Shown: positions 43,704-53,873, counted from the stretch's first letter. The stretch is 64,000 nt of DNA from Gammaproteobacteria bacterium (GCA_024686215.1 JAIBDN010000001.1:44387-108386); one strand, 5' to 3'. A program made the numbers and translations. The notes: generated from the letters alone by a model not told the origin.

Positions 43704-45971
43704 CTAATCCAAGGGATTGTGGATGAACTGCTGCATCCCATGCTCGGAAAGGAACTGCTGCAGACGCTGGTGTATATCGTCAGCCTTGTCCAGCAGCATC
43801 ACTTCCTTGAGTAAATCACGGGCCTCGCTGAGGTGTACATTGCGCAGCGCTTTTTTCACCTTGGGCAGACTGGTGGCGTTCATCGACAGAATGTCGTAAC
43901 CCATGGCCAGCAGCAGCACAGCGCCCTCCGGGTCGCCCGCCAGTTCACCGCAGATTCCGATAGGGACATCTTCAGCCCTGCTGGCCTCAGCAACAGCCAC
44001 CAGCGCCTGTAATACCGCCGGGTGCAGGGAGTGGTAAAGATCTGCCACCCGTGCATTATTGCGATCTACAGCCAGCAGATACTGCGTAAGGTCATTGCTG
44101 CCCACCGACATGAAATCTACGCGCTTGGCCATCGCCCGGGCCTGGTATACGGCAGCAGGAACCTCCACCATCACACCTATGGGCGGCAACTCGCCGGATA
44201 TACCCTCTTGCAGAAGTTCCCGGTGGCTACGATGAATCAGTTCCAGAGCTTCCTCCAGCTCAGAGATATTACACACCATGGGCAGCATGATGCGCAGGTT
44301 ACCCAGACCTTCATTGGCCTTTATCATTGCACGGATCTGCGCCAGAAAAATTTCTGGATGATCGAGGGTGACGCGAATACCGCGCCAGCCCAGAAACGGG
44401 TTATCTTCTTCGATTGGGAAATAGGACAGAGCCTTGTCGCCACCTATGTCCAGGGTGCGCATGGTTACAGGCCGGGGTGCGAAGGCTTCCAGCTGATTAC
44501 GGTAAATCTGACGCTGCTCTTCCTCACTGGGGAAACGGTCGCGCAATAAAAAGGGGACCTCGGTACGATACAGGCCCACTCCCTCTGCGCCCTGCTCCAG
44601 TGAGCGGGTGACATCCGCCATTAAGCCCGTGTTTACCCACAACGGCATACGATGGCCGTCGAGAGTTTCACAGGGGAGGTCGCGCAGGGACTCGAGGTCC
44701 CGCGTCAGCGCCCGGTCTTGATCAAGTACTTCCTGAAAACGCTGCTTAACCGCAGGCAGGGGATTGAGGTGCACGGTGCCGTTGTAACCGTCAATTATCA
44801 CCTCGCGATCCTGCAATCGCGTATAGGGCAGATCGACCGCCCCCATCACTGTGGGTACGCCCATGGCGCGAGCCAATATCGCTACATGGGAGTTGCCCGA
44901 ACCGCGCACCGAGATAAGGCCCACCAGTTTCTCCCGCGGGATTTCCCCCAGGGATGACGCTGTTAACTCCTCGCCCACCATAATGGTCTGGTCCGGATAA
45001 CTGCGCTCTTCAATATCTTCAGCTTGCAGGTAAGCAAGCACTCGCGTACCCAGATCCTTAACATCTACGGCACGTTCCTTCAGGTAGCTGTGCTCCATGC
45101 GCTCGAAGTGCCGGATATGCTCTATCATTACCTGGCTCAGCGCGCCCTGCGCCCATTGCCCCCCCTTGATCCGACGAATGACCTCTACACCAATCGCAGA
45201 ATCATCGAGAATGCCCAGGTAGACGTCGAACAGCGCATGGTCTTCAGGGTTGAGCTCAGAACCGAGATTATCGGCCACCGCCTGTATGTCCTTACGCACA
45301 CTTTGCAGTGCCTCGCCAAACGCCCGCAGTTCGTGGCGGCGATCCTCTGCCTGGCGCTGCGGTACCGCATACAGGTCCGCAATGGGCGACACCACCACGG
45401 CAGTACCGATGGCAATCCCCGGCGCTCCGGGCACACCGTTGATTTTCGCCGGCGCACCTTCTCCTGCACGCAGGTCCTGATGCACTGTTCCGGTGACCTG
45501 CGCGTGAGCAATAACCCCTGCCAACTGCGCCGACATAGTAACCAGGAAGGCCTCGTCGCTCTCATCAAAGCGACGCTGGTGAGTCTGCTGCACCACCAGT
45601 ACACCCAGTACATCACGCTGGTGAATAATCGGCACGCCCAGGAATGCATGGAATTGCTCTTCCCCGAGATCAGGCAAAAACTGGAAACTGGGATGATTTT
45701 CGGCATTTTCCAGATTGACCGGCTCTTCCCGCTCGGCCACCAACCCTACCAGGCCGTCCCCGGCAGCCAGGCTGGCGACGCCTATCTGCTCCCGATTGAG
45801 GCCCTCGGTCGCCTGGAATATATAGCGGCCGCTACTGCTATCGCGCATGTATACGCTGCACACCTCAGTCTTCATGGCATCGCGAACGCGGCGCACAATA
45901 ATCGACAGGGCATCATCCAGGCTTTCCGCCGAATTGACCTCCTGGACGATATTGCGCAGTGTCTCAAGCAT
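43704..45971 (-). CDS. ptsP: Phosphoenolpyruvate-protein phosphotransferase PtsP (EI-Ntr)
   Basis: First enzyme of the nitrogen phosphotransferase system, 755 residues. Order of domains: GAF sensor (about 1-160), EI N-terminal domain, phosphorylated histidine in RGSGNSHVAILARAMG near residue 355, and the PEP-binding barrel with LDIGGDKALSYFP and MSVGSNDLTQYLLA. It passes phosphate to NPr and EIIA-Ntr, whose genes are not here. rppH lies 6 bp upstream, as in E. coli, so the two share a message. Confidence 0.95.
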   Translation of the reverse strand: MLETLRNIVQEVNSAESLDDALSIIVRRVRDAMKTEVCSVYMRDSSSGRYIFQATEGLNREQIGVASLAAGDGLVGLVAEREEPVNLENAENHPSFQFLPDLGEEQFHAFLGVPIIHQRDVLGVLVVQQTHQRRFDESDEAFLVTMSAQLAGVIAHAQVTGTVHQDLRAGEGAPAKINGVPGAPGIAIGTAVVVSPIADLYAVPQRQAEDRRHELRAFGEALQSVRKDIQAVADNLGSELNPEDHALFDVYLGILDDSAIGVEVIRRIKGGQWAQGALSQVMIEHIRHFERMEHSYLKERAVDVKDLGTRVLAYLQAEDIEERSYPDQTIMVGEELTASSLGEIPREKLVGLISVRGSGNSHVAILARAMGVPTVMGAVDLPYTRLQDREVIIDGYNGTVHLNPLPAVKQRFQEVLDQDRALTRDLESLRDLPCETLDGHRMPLWVNTGLMADVTRSLEQGAEGVGLYRTEVPFLLRDRFPSEEEQRQIYRNQLEAFAPRPVTMRTLDIGGDKALSYFPIEEDNPFLGWRGIRVTLDHPEIFLAQIRAMIKANEGLGNLRIMLPMVCNISELEEALELIHRSHRELLQEGISGELPPIGVMVEVPAAVYQARAMAKRVDFMSVGSNDLTQYLLAVDRNNARVADLYHSLHPAVLQALVAVAEASRAEDVPIGICGELAGDPEGAVLLLAMGYDILSMNATSLPKVKKALRNVHLSEARDLLKEVMLLDKADDIHQRLQQFLSEHGMQQFIHNPLD

Positions 45972-45977
45972 GACTAA

Positions 45978-46478
45978 TCAGTACCCCGGCCATTTTTCCG
46001 CGTGCCTGCCCAGCGGCTGGGCCAGCTCTTTCATCGCCTTGCGATACACTTCTCGCTTGAAGGAGATCACCTGATTGAGGGGGTACCAGTAACTCACCCA
46101 CTGCCAGTCATCAAATTCGGGCTTGTGGTTAAGATCAAGCTTCACCTCATCGTCATCCGCCAACATACGCAATAGATACCACTTTTGCTTCTGTCCTATA
46201 CATACCGGGTCCTGTCCTTTACGGATAAACCGCTTGGGCAGACGGTAGCGCAGCCAGCCGCGGGTTGTGCCCAGAATCTCCACGGCTTGCGGAGATAACC
46301 CCACTTCTTCGTGCAATTCGCGATACAAGGCCTGCTCGGGCGATTCATCGGCATTGATACCGCCCTGGGGGAACTGCCAGGCGTCGCGGCCCCCGACCCG
46401 ACGGGCCCACAATACCTGGCCCCTGTCATTGGCCAGGACTATACCTACATTGGCTCGAAAACCGTCTGAATCTATCAC
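45978..46478 (-). CDS. rppH: RNA pyrophosphohydrolase
   Basis: Nudix enzyme that removes pyrophosphate from 5' ends of mRNA and so starts decay. The 166-residue protein has the Nudix box split across [13 protein letters not shown] and [10 protein letters not shown], and the N-terminus [17 protein letters not shown] is characteristic. Co-oriented and nearly adjacent to ptsP. Divergent from a HAD phosphatase gene. Confidence 0.95.
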   Translation of the reverse strand: MIDSDGFRANVGIVLANDRGQVLWARRVGGRDAWQFPQGGINADESPEQALYRELHEEVGLSPQAVEILGTTRGWLRYRLPKRFIRKGQDPVCIGQKQKWYLLRMLADDDEVKLDLNHKPEFDDWQWVSYWYPLNQVISFKREVYRKAMKELAQPLGRHAEKWPGY

Positions 46479-46595
46479 TGCCAGGCTTCATTTGTTATTA
46501 GAGCCCGACATTGTTCCACACTTTGGCGTTGCAGAGAAATTTACTATGCGCAAGTCACCCGCTATGCTGGCCGCCCAAAACCTGCGAGGCGCAAC

Positions 46596-47264
46596 GTGAC
46601 ACTGGCAATTTTCGATCTGGATAACACCCTCATCGGCGGCGATAGCGACCATTTGTGGGGCTGTTTTGTGTGCGAACAGGGTTTGGTGGACGCAGAGAGT
46701 TTCGCCGCTCGCAATGAGCAGTTCTACCGCGACTACCAGGCGGGAACTCTCGATATAGACGCCTACCTGCGCTTCGCCCTGTCTCCCTTGGTGGGACACT
46801 CAGCGCAGCAACTGCAGGCCTGGCACAGGGACTTTATGGCCAGCAAGATTCTCCCCATCATGCTACCCAGGGCTGTTGAGCTGATTGCGAGTCACCGCCA
46901 GCAGGGCCACGAACTATTGATCATCACCGCAACCAATTCGTTCATCACGCGACCCATCGCCCACGCCCTGGGCATTGATGAACTTCTCGCCTGTGAAGGA
47001 GAGATCATCGACGGCTTGTATACCGGAGAGCCTCTAGGCGTACCTTCCTATCACACAGGCAAGGTCACGCGGTTGCAGATGTGGCTGCAAGACAGGGATA
47101 CCACGCTGGCGGGTGCCTGGTTTTACAGCGACTCGCACAATGACCTGCCTCTATTGGAACTGGTTGATAACCCGGTGGCAGTGGATCCAGACGAAACGCT
47201 GCGCGCACGGGCTGCCGAGCTGGGCTGGCCGATTGTCTCATTGCGCAACCCGATCGCACCTTAA
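46596..47264 (+). CDS. HAD-IB family phosphatase (SerB-like)
   Basis: HAD hydrolase of 222 residues. The nucleophile aspartate is in IFDLDNTLIGGD (DxDxT), motif II is ITATNSF, and motif IV is YSDSHNDLPLL. Family members include phosphoserine phosphatase and phosphatidylglycerophosphate or histidinol-phosphate phosphatases; the cap domain here is of the helical C1 type. GTG start. Physiological substrate unknown. Confidence 0.87.
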   Translation: MTLAIFDLDNTLIGGDSDHLWGCFVCEQGLVDAESFAARNEQFYRDYQAGTLDIDAYLRFALSPLVGHSAQQLQAWHRDFMASKILPIMLPRAVELIASHRQQGHELLIITATNSFITRPIAHALGIDELLACEGEIIDGLYTGEPLGVPSYHTGKVTRLQMWLQDRDTTLAGAWFYSDSHNDLPLLELVDNPVAVDPDETLRARAAELGWPIVSLRNPIAP

Positions 47265-47320
47265 CTCAGCAGAGCAAAGCTCCCCTCAGCAGCACGCCGC
47301 GGTAGCTTAACCAGGCGCTG

Positions 47321-48514
47321 CTAGATCTTTCTGGCGAAGATAGCCTTGAGGTATTCTGTTTCCGGAATCGCCGGATGAATGGGGTGATCAGGTCCCTGGG
47401 CACCCTGCTCGACAATGCGCAATTGGCAGTCCGCGCGCACCGCTGCCTGCTGCATGGCAGACATCAGATCAGCCCGCGACAGATGCATCGAACAGGAACC
47501 TGCGACCAGCAGTCCACCGGGGGCCAGCAAGCGTAAGCCCCCCTCATTAATACGGCGATAGGCGGCAAAGCCCTTTTTGAGATCTTTCTTGCGTTGGATA
47601 AAAGCGGGAGGGTCGAGAATAAGAGCATCGAACTGCTGCCCCTCGCTGTGCATATCCGCCATGGTTTCCGCGGCCGAGCCACGCCGCGTGGTGACACGAT
47701 CCTGCACGTTGTTAAGCTCGGCATTAATCATGACACCTTCCAAAGCCTGCGCTGAACTATCCAGACAGCACACACGACTGGCACCAAAGGCCGCGGCCTG
47801 AACACCCCAGCCGCCAATATAGCTGTACACATCGAGCACTGATTTACCGTTTACCCAGGGGGCCAGGCGGGCACGGGACATGCGGTGGTCGTAAAACCAA
47901 CCGGTTTTCTGGCCACTGTAAACAGGCGCCCGGAAGCGCACCCCATTTTCTTCCAGGTCCAGCAGCTCAGGCACCTCGCCGTAAACAACCTCTATATCCT
48001 CTGACAGGCCTTGCTCGCGTCTGCTGCGGGAATCGCCGCGCAGCAAAATACCTGACGGTTGCAATATACTGATCAGTGCAGCCAGCAAGGGCTCTCGATA
48101 AAGCTCCATACCGGCATTATTGAGTTGCACCACCAGATAGTCGCCAAACCGGTCTATCACCACTCCCGGCAGGGTATCGCTGTCTCCGTATACCAGGCGA
48201 TAACAGCGTTCGGTGAACGCGCTCTCTCGAATCGCCAGGGCACACTGCAAGCGCTCGCTAAACAGGGATTCATCCAGCGGGCGCTGTTTGCCCGGAGCGT
48301 ACACCCGGGCACAAATCAGCGACTGCGGTTCCATGTAGGCACTGCCCAGGGCCCTGCCCTCGGCGCTGCGCACACTGACCAGGTCGCCGGACTTAAACTG
48401 CCCCAGGGGCGTTAGTTTGGTATCGATCTCATTGGAATAAACCCACAGGTGACCGCCGCGCAGGCGTCGGTCAGTGCCCTTGCGCAGGATGAGATCTAGC
48501 GTGGAGGCTGCCAC
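47321..48514 (-). CDS. rlmI: 23S rRNA (cytosine-C5)-methyltransferase RlmI-like
   Basis: SAM-dependent methyltransferase of 397 residues with an N-terminal PUA domain (RGGHLWVYSNEIDTKL), a central EEHEE domain and a Rossmann catalytic part: VLDVYSYIGGWGVQAAAFGA binds SAM and DPPAFIQ is the target-base motif. RlmI methylates C1962 of 23S rRNA. The gene lies 23 bp after gcvH on the same strand and may be read with it. Confidence 0.9.
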   Translation of the reverse strand: MAASTLDLILRKGTDRRLRGGHLWVYSNEIDTKLTPLGQFKSGDLVSVRSAEGRALGSAYMEPQSLICARVYAPGKQRPLDESLFSERLQCALAIRESAFTERCYRLVYGDSDTLPGVVIDRFGDYLVVQLNNAGMELYREPLLAALISILQPSGILLRGDSRSRREQGLSEDIEVVYGEVPELLDLEENGVRFRAPVYSGQKTGWFYDHRMSRARLAPWVNGKSVLDVYSYIGGWGVQAAAFGASRVCCLDSSAQALEGVMINAELNNVQDRVTTRRGSAAETMADMHSEGQQFDALILDPPAFIQRKKDLKKGFAAYRRINEGGLRLLAPGGLLVAGSCSMHLSRADLMSAMQQAAVRADCQLRIVEQGAQGPDHPIHPAIPETEYLKAIFARKI

Positions 48515-48537
48515 GGGCGCTCAGGACGTCGCCGCGC

Positions 48538-48927
48538 CTATTCGTCGTCGCACTGTTGCTGGTAGTCCTCGGCGGAGAGCATCGCTTCAAGCTCGCTGGT
48601 GTCACTGGGCTGCAATTTGAAAAACCAGCCGTCGTTATAGGGGTCGGCATTCACCGTTTCCGGCTCATCTTCCAGTTTTTCGTTGATGGCAATCACTTCG
48701 CCACCCACCGGCGCATAAATATCTGAAGCCGCCTTGACCGACTCCACCACACCAGCCTCATCACCGGCGGCGAGCGCAGCCCCCACATCGGGGAGCTCCA
48801 CAAACACCACGTCGCCCAAGGCGTCCTGGGCGTGATGAGAAATGCCGATGGTGATCGTGCCGTCCTCTTCCAATCGGGCCCACTCGTGGCTGCTGGCATA
48901 CTTCAGTTCGCTGGGGGTCTGGCTCAT
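48538..48927 (-). CDS. gcvH: Glycine cleavage system H protein
   Basis: Lipoylated shuttle protein of 129 residues for glycine decarboxylation. The lipoyl lysine is K65 in ESVKAASD, and [19 protein letters not shown] is typical. The ATG at 48927 has a GAGGAAAG site; 26 codons upstream in frame are leader. gcvT and gcvP are absent nearby, so this copy is separated from its partners within the window. Confidence 0.95.
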   Translation of the reverse strand: MSQTPSELKYASSHEWARLEEDGTITIGISHHAQDALGDVVFVELPDVGAALAAGDEAGVVESVKAASDIYAPVGGEVIAINEKLEDEPETVNADPYNDGWFFKLQPSDTSELEAMLSAEDYQQQCDDE

Positions 48928-48973
48928 GTTCTTTCCTCGTATATATATTGGATAGCGGCGTGGCGGCGCCACC

Positions 48974-49001
48974 ATTCTAACGGGCGAATCACGAAAAACA
49001 A
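48974..49001 (-). promoter_or_regulatory. Probable sigma-70 promoter of gcvH
   Basis: On the minus strand TTGTTT (48996-49001) and TAGAAT (48974-48979) are 16 bp apart. The leader of about 40 bases is too short for a glycine riboswitch, and none was seen. Confidence 0.55.
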
Positions 49002-49029
49002 TCACCCCCTTGATACAGGGCGGGGCAGG

Positions 49030-50247
49030 TCAGTCCAGGCCCATAGCGTGTCGCATCAGCTGCTGTTTTAGCGGTCCCATCTGGTTTACGCCGCGCATAC
49101 CCACATTGCGCAACCAGCGCAGGGGCAGCGCCTGCTGTTCAAACAAGCGCTTGAAACCGTCCATTGCCGCCATCATCAACAGGTTTTCACCTTTGCGCCG
49201 CCGCTGGTAGCGCCGCAGTAGCTCCAGCTGTCCGGGACTGATACCACGCTCGTGACCGGCCAACACTTCCTGCGCCAGTACCGCCACATCCTGTAACCCC
49301 AGGTTGATGCCCTGCCCGGCCAGCGGATGTATGGTGTGCGCCGCATCGCCCACCAGAGCAATACCCGGTTTTACGTAATCCACCGCGTGACGCTGCCGCA
49401 GGGGAAAGGCGAAACGCGGTGAGCTGGCAACAATACGGCCCAGGCGTCCCTCAATCGCTCGTTGCAGTTCTGCACAAAATTCCGCGTCTTCCAGGTCCAG
49501 CAACTCGTCGACCAGACTGTCCTGTAAGGACCAGACAATAGAGCAATAGTGACGCTGCCCGTCGCCAGGCAACGGCAACATGGCCAGCGGTCCGGAGGGC
49601 AGAAAGCGCTGCCAGGCGGTGTCCTGATGCGGGTATTCAACTTCAACAGTCGCCACGATAGCCCGGTGGCCATAGTCCCACTCACGAGTATCGAAACCGG
49701 TCATCTCGCGCACCCGCGACAGCGCACCGTCGGCGGCCACCAGTAAATCAGCTTGCAGGGTAGCGCCGCCTTCCAGGGTTAACTGCGTAGCGACTGCCTG
49801 CTGCATCGCGCAGGATTCCAGTCGCGCCGGGTTGAACAAGGTGATATCCGCAGCCGCACTCACCTGCCCCGCCAGGGCACTGACGATTGCCCGGTTTTCC
49901 ACGATATGTCCCAGCAGCGGCGCGTTGACTTCGGCACAGTCAAAATCGATTTGTCCGGTACCCTCCGCATCCCACACGGTCATGTGCCGATAGGCGCACT
50001 GGCGATAGTCCGCAATTGCCTGCCAGGCACCCAGCGTCTGCAGCTGTTGCCGCGAACGCGGTGTAAGCGCACTCACCCGCGAATCAAAATTAGATAATGT
50101 ACAGGCAGTGGGTAACTCGGCCGCGGCCAAGGGCGCTGCCTCCACCAGGGCAATAGCCAGGCCGTTGCCATTGAGGGAAGCCGCTAACGCGGTACCGGCG
50201 ATACCGGCACCGATGATGGCGACATCGAAGTGGGCCGCATCAGCCAT
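49030..50247 (-). CDS. ubiI: UbiH/UbiI-family FAD monooxygenase, UbiI (VisC)-like
   Basis: Flavin monooxygenase of 405 residues that hydroxylates the ubiquinone ring. FAD motifs: IIGAGIAGTALAASL at the start, DG near residue 170 (LLVAADGALSRVRE) and GDAAHTIHPLAGQGINLGLQD near residue 300. It overlaps the preceding ubiH gene by 8 bp. By order (pepP-ubiH-visC as in E. coli) this copy corresponds to UbiI, the C5 hydroxylase, though paralogues can exchange roles. Confidence 0.88.
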   Translation of the reverse strand: MADAAHFDVAIIGAGIAGTALAASLNGNGLAIALVEAAPLAAAELPTACTLSNFDSRVSALTPRSRQQLQTLGAWQAIADYRQCAYRHMTVWDAEGTGQIDFDCAEVNAPLLGHIVENRAIVSALAGQVSAAADITLFNPARLESCAMQQAVATQLTLEGGATLQADLLVAADGALSRVREMTGFDTREWDYGHRAIVATVEVEYPHQDTAWQRFLPSGPLAMLPLPGDGQRHYCSIVWSLQDSLVDELLDLEDAEFCAELQRAIEGRLGRIVASSPRFAFPLRQRHAVDYVKPGIALVGDAAHTIHPLAGQGINLGLQDVAVLAQEVLAGHERGISPGQLELLRRYQRRRKGENLLMMAAMDGFKRLFEQQALPLRWLRNVGMRGVNQMGPLKQQLMRHAMGLD

Positions 50248-51490
50248 TGGCCTGCCCTCCCATCTCCGCTACTCCGGCAGCATAGCGCACGAATTCACGT
50301 TTAAACGGCGGCAATATATCCAGACCCGCCAGGGCCATATCCCTGGCCAGCCCCAGCACTGGGTCGCTGTGCATAAACAGTGATGGTACCTGGTCGCTGA
50401 AACCAATCGTACGTTCCTGATCCCCCAGCTGCGTTTGCCGATAGCGCTGCAGTACCCCCAGGTCGCCGATGGATTTACCCTCGGCAACGCCGCGCATCAG
50501 CTCCGCTGACAACCCGGCAACGTCGCGCATCGCCAGGTTGTAACCCTGCCCTGCAACCGGGTGTAAGGCGTGTGCCGCATTACCCATAACCACTACCGCC
50601 TGGCGCACCTGCTCTGTTGCCTGCATCAACGCCAGGGGATAACTGTGGCGCTCTCCCACCTGCAATAGACGGCCCAGGCGATAGCCAAAACGCAGCTGCA
50701 GTTGCTGCAGAAACTGTGCAGCGGAACAGTCCAGCATTTCCGCCGCCTGATCAGGTGGCAACGTCCACACCAGGGCACTGCGATTTTCTCCCGCCGGGCC
50801 AGGCAACAAGGGCAGCAGCGCTAAAGGGCCCTCATCGGTAAAGCGTTCATAGGCGCAACCCCGGTGCTCCTGGGCGGTGGCTATATTGGCAATCAGGGCG
50901 TGCTGCTGATAGGACTTTTCCTCGACCACCACACCCAGGGCATCGCGCAATCCGGAGTTTGCACCGTCAGCCACCAACAACAAACCTGCGTCCAACTCCT
51001 CCACGCTATCTCCCTCAAGGCGCAAACTCACCCCCTCACCTTTGGGGGTGACACCCAGTACTTTCGCAGGGCTGCGCACTTCCACGCGATCCTGTCGATA
51101 CAGGGCCTGTATCAGCGCATTGCCCAGCCAGGCGTTTTCCACCACATAGCCCAGCGCTGGCCAATCATATTCAGCAGCCTGCAGCAGGGTGCTACCAAAG
51201 CGGCCGCGGTTGGACACGTGAATAGAGTCGATGGGGCACAGCCATTGCTGCAGTTCATCCCACACCTGCATTTGCTCGTAGATCAGCCGGGTGCTGTAAC
51301 TCAAAGCGGTGGAGCGTGCGTCAAAAGAGGGGTGGTACTGGGGTTTGCCATCCGGGCTGATCTGTGGAAATGGAAAGCTCTCTACCAGGCAGATACTGGT
51401 AGTCTCAGGCATAACGCCCGCCAGCTGCAGCGCCAGGCTAATGCCCACCATGCCGCCACCTGCTATGACAATATCGCTGTAATTACGCAT
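50240..51490 (-). CDS. ubiH: 2-octaprenyl-6-methoxyphenol hydroxylase UbiH-like
   Basis: FAD monooxygenase of 416 residues in aerobic ubiquinone synthesis. Motifs: IAGGGMVGISLALQLAG, LLLVADGANSGLRDAL and GNAAHALHPVAGQGYNLAMRD. GNAAH in place of GDAAH is normal for UbiH. It follows pepP by 4 bp. Assignment to UbiH over other family members rests on gene order. Confidence 0.88.
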   Translation of the reverse strand: MRNYSDIVIAGGGMVGISLALQLAGVMPETTSICLVESFPFPQISPDGKPQYHPSFDARSTALSYSTRLIYEQMQVWDELQQWLCPIDSIHVSNRGRFGSTLLQAAEYDWPALGYVVENAWLGNALIQALYRQDRVEVRSPAKVLGVTPKGEGVSLRLEGDSVEELDAGLLLVADGANSGLRDALGVVVEEKSYQQHALIANIATAQEHRGCAYERFTDEGPLALLPLLPGPAGENRSALVWTLPPDQAAEMLDCSAAQFLQQLQLRFGYRLGRLLQVGERHSYPLALMQATEQVRQAVVVMGNAAHALHPVAGQGYNLAMRDVAGLSAELMRGVAEGKSIGDLGVLQRYRQTQLGDQERTIGFSDQVPSLFMHSDPVLGLARDMALAGLDILPPFKREFVRYAAGVAEMGGQANG

Positions 51491-51494
51491 AGTA

Positions 51495-52808
51495 TCAACC
51501 GGCCATCAGGGCCTCGATCTCCTCGACGGTTTTCGGCAGGCTGGAGGTAAGCACCTCGCAACCACTGTCGGTAACTACCACGTCATCTTCTATGCGAATT
51601 CCGATGCCACGCCACTTCTTCGCTACTTTGGTGTCGTGGGGTGATACATAAATACCGGGCTCAACCGTCAGCACCATACCCGGTTCCAACACGCGCCACT
51701 CACCGGCGACACGGTAGTCGCCTACGTCATGCACATCCAGCCCCATCCAGTGACCTACCCGGTGCATATAAAAACTGCGATAAGCCTCGCGCTTGATCAG
51801 ATTGGACACCTTCCCCTTGAGCAGGCCCAATTTCACCAGACCCTCGGTGATCACTCGCACACTGGTATCGTGGGGTTGGTTCCAGTGATTCCCCGGCTTG
51901 ATCTGCGCAATCGCAGCCTGCTGTGCCTTTAACACTAATTCATAAAGCGCGCGTTGCTCGCCGCTGAAGCGTCCATTAACCGGAAAGGTACGTGTAACAT
52001 CAGACGCGTAACATTCCAACTCACAGCCGGCATCTATCAACACCAGATCACCGTCGCGCATTTTCCCACTGTTTTCCACGTAGTGCAGAATACAGCCGTT
52101 TTCACCGCTGCCGACGATACTGGGGTAGGCCGCGTGCCGCGCGCCAGCGCTGGCGAAGCTGTACTGCAGCTGCGCTTCCAGCTCGTATTCATACATGCCA
52201 GGACGGCAATTGCGCATGACTTGCTGATGCGCACGCGCGGTGATTGCGCCAGCCTTGCGCAACACCCGCAGCTCAGCAGCGCTTTTCAGTAAACGCTGCT
52301 CGTGCAGCATATGGTCGAGATCCGTAAGTTCCCCCGGTGGCACCGCGCCGGTGGCTTGCTTACTGCGCAGGCTGTTAACCCAGCCCATAATCTGGCTATC
52401 GAAATCAGGGCTGCGCCCCATGGAGTAATAGACCCGCTTGCTGCCTTCCAACAGACCGGGAAGAATCTCGTCAATATCACCAATTGGAAACGCATCATCG
52501 GCCGCATACTGAGCGCAGGCCCCTTCCGGGCCAGCCCGGTAACCATGCCATAACTCCATTGTAGGATCGCGTTCACGGCAGAACATGACAAACTGGCCGT
52601 GCCGCCTACCGGGCAATAGCACCAGCACCGCTGCGGGCTCTACAAAGCCGCAGAGGTAATAAAAATCGCTGTCCTGGCGAAAGCTATAGTGCGTATCTCG
52701 ACTGCGCACCTGCTCTGCGGCAGAGGGAATGATGGCGATGCTATTGGGCTCCATCAGGGCCATCAGGTTTTTTCGCCGACGGGCGTACTCGGTTTTACTG
52801 ATACTCAT
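51495..52808 (-). CDS. pepP: Xaa-Pro aminopeptidase P
   Basis: Manganese-dependent peptidase of 437 residues that frees N-terminal residues before proline. The pita-bread domain has metal ligands in VLIDAGCELECYASDVTRTF, HRVGHWMGLDVHD, LTVEPGIYV and RIEDDVVVT. The N-terminal domain (HYSFRQDSDFYYLCGF) is complete. It leads the pepP-ubiH-ubiI operon, possibly behind ygfB. Confidence 0.95.
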   Translation of the reverse strand: MSISKTEYARRRKNLMALMEPNSIAIIPSAAEQVRSRDTHYSFRQDSDFYYLCGFVEPAAVLVLLPGRRHGQFVMFCRERDPTMELWHGYRAGPEGACAQYAADDAFPIGDIDEILPGLLEGSKRVYYSMGRSPDFDSQIMGWVNSLRSKQATGAVPPGELTDLDHMLHEQRLLKSAAELRVLRKAGAITARAHQQVMRNCRPGMYEYELEAQLQYSFASAGARHAAYPSIVGSGENGCILHYVENSGKMRDGDLVLIDAGCELECYASDVTRTFPVNGRFSGEQRALYELVLKAQQAAIAQIKPGNHWNQPHDTSVRVITEGLVKLGLLKGKVSNLIKREAYRSFYMHRVGHWMGLDVHDVGDYRVAGEWRVLEPGMVLTVEPGIYVSPHDTKVAKKWRGIGIRIEDDVVVTDSGCEVLTSSLPKTVEEIEALMAG

Positions 52809-52912
52809 GGTACAAGGCAGCTCTGGCTGTTTCCGCAGAATCCGTTACACGGCATGAAGTTGGCGCTGAGATTACCACAGCTGGCTCCCATGGGGACTAG
52901 TGCAGTCCACGG

Positions 52913-53506
52913 TTAATGCACTGGGGGATGCAGTTCGCCAGTATCTGCGCTCATAGCGTTGTCCATATACACATTCAGTGCGGCGAAACGCAGGTACTCC
53001 ACCAGCTCCATATAGCTTTCTTCCAACTCCTCTTCACTGTCCTCGTCGTCGACGCCGGCCTGGGCAATGGCTGCCACGTCCTTGAGTATCTCGCCGCTGT
53101 CCTGGGACAACGCAGAGGCATCTTTATCAGCTGCGACACTGACATGCGCGAAGCCGGCAAGAAAACCTTTGCACCAGGCCACCAACTCGCCAGTACGCGC
53201 TACTATCTCCACCTCGTCATCGGGCAACAGCGGATGAAAATCGAACTCGTCGTCCTGCAGGGCAGCTGCGGTTATGCGGTACAACTGCATCACCTGGTCC
53301 GCCAACTCGCCATGCACGTTCAGGTCAAGGGCCGCCGATAGTGCATCCAGGCAGACCTCTGCTTCGTTTTTTGCACCGGCTGCCAACAGCCCGCAAAGGC
53401 AGCCGTGAACGGCAGAAGGTGAGGAATCAACGCCCTGTTCCAGCATGTGGTTGGCGATCTCGTCAAAGTCAAAAACACCCTGCTCGCCATCAAATATATC
53501 GTGCAT
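52913..53506 (-). CDS. ygfB: UPF0149 family protein YgfB
   Basis: A 197-residue helical protein of the UPF0149 family. In Pseudomonas YgfB modulates gene expression linked to beta-lactam resistance; elsewhere the role is unclear. Typical are SPSAVHGCLCGLLAAGA and GELVAWCKGFLAGFAH. The ATG at 53506 follows a CGGAGAG site; an upstream reading adds 27 residues and is rejected. It is divergent from the zapB-like gene, as in many Gammaproteobacteria. Confidence 0.9.
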   Translation of the reverse strand: MHDIFDGEQGVFDFDEIANHMLEQGVDSSPSAVHGCLCGLLAAGAKNEAEVCLDALSAALDLNVHGELADQVMQLYRITAAALQDDEFDFHPLLPDDEVEIVARTGELVAWCKGFLAGFAHVSVAADKDASALSQDSGEILKDVAAIAQAGVDDEDSEEELEESYMELVEYLRFAALNVYMDNAMSADTGELHPPVH

Positions 53507-53610
53507 ATCATGCTCTCCGTATAGCAACTGCCAGGAGTGCCCGCGGGCACACTTCCACCAATTGCTATAAAAAGCTTGGCAGGCCATTGATATTTATGAA
53601 TTTTTTGTCG

Positions 53611-53639
53611 TTGACCTCAGTGGCCGGCGACACTATAGT
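53611..53639 (+). promoter_or_regulatory. Sigma-70 promoter for zapB-like/zapA
   Basis: TTGACC at 53611-53616 and TATAGT at 53634-53639 with an exact 17-bp spacer make one of the best promoters in the window. The expected start lies about 27 bp before the first codon of the small coiled-coil gene. Confidence 0.7.
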
Positions 53640-53672
53640 AGTGTTCCAATAATACCACCTCAGTGTAGCTTC

Positions 53673-53873
53673 ATGGCGGAAAACCAACTAAAGACCCTGG
53701 AACAGAAGATTGACGAGCTAATAGCGCTCTGCAATGACCTGAATCGCGAGAATCAGGCGCTAAAGTCTGACAGCGCCTCCTGGCACAGCGAGCGACAGGA
53801 TCTCATCGACAAGAATGAACTGGCCCGATCAAAAGTAGCTGCCATGATCGATCGCCTGCGCACCGCGGAGTAA
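53673..53873 (+). CDS. Small coiled-coil protein (TIGR02449, ZapB-like)
   Basis: A 66-residue protein predicted to be one continuous coiled coil (LKTLEQKIDELIALCNDLNR, ALKSDSASWHSERQDLIDKN). It belongs to a small family always encoded in front of zapA and resembles ZapB, which condenses the Z ring. The zapA start is 4 bp after its stop. A cell-division role is inferred from this pairing. Confidence 0.83.
   Translation: MAENQLKTLEQKIDELIALCNDLNRENQALKSDSASWHSERQDLIDKNELARSKVAAMIDRLRTAE

Noticed and set aside
45024..45977. 317-codon plus-strand frame opposite ptsP
   Set aside because: Shadow of ptsP, which shows all expected motifs.
48928..49029. Glycine riboswitch upstream of gcvH
   Set aside because: The leader is about 40 bases and lacks the conserved glycine-aptamer core; an ordinary promoter explains the region.
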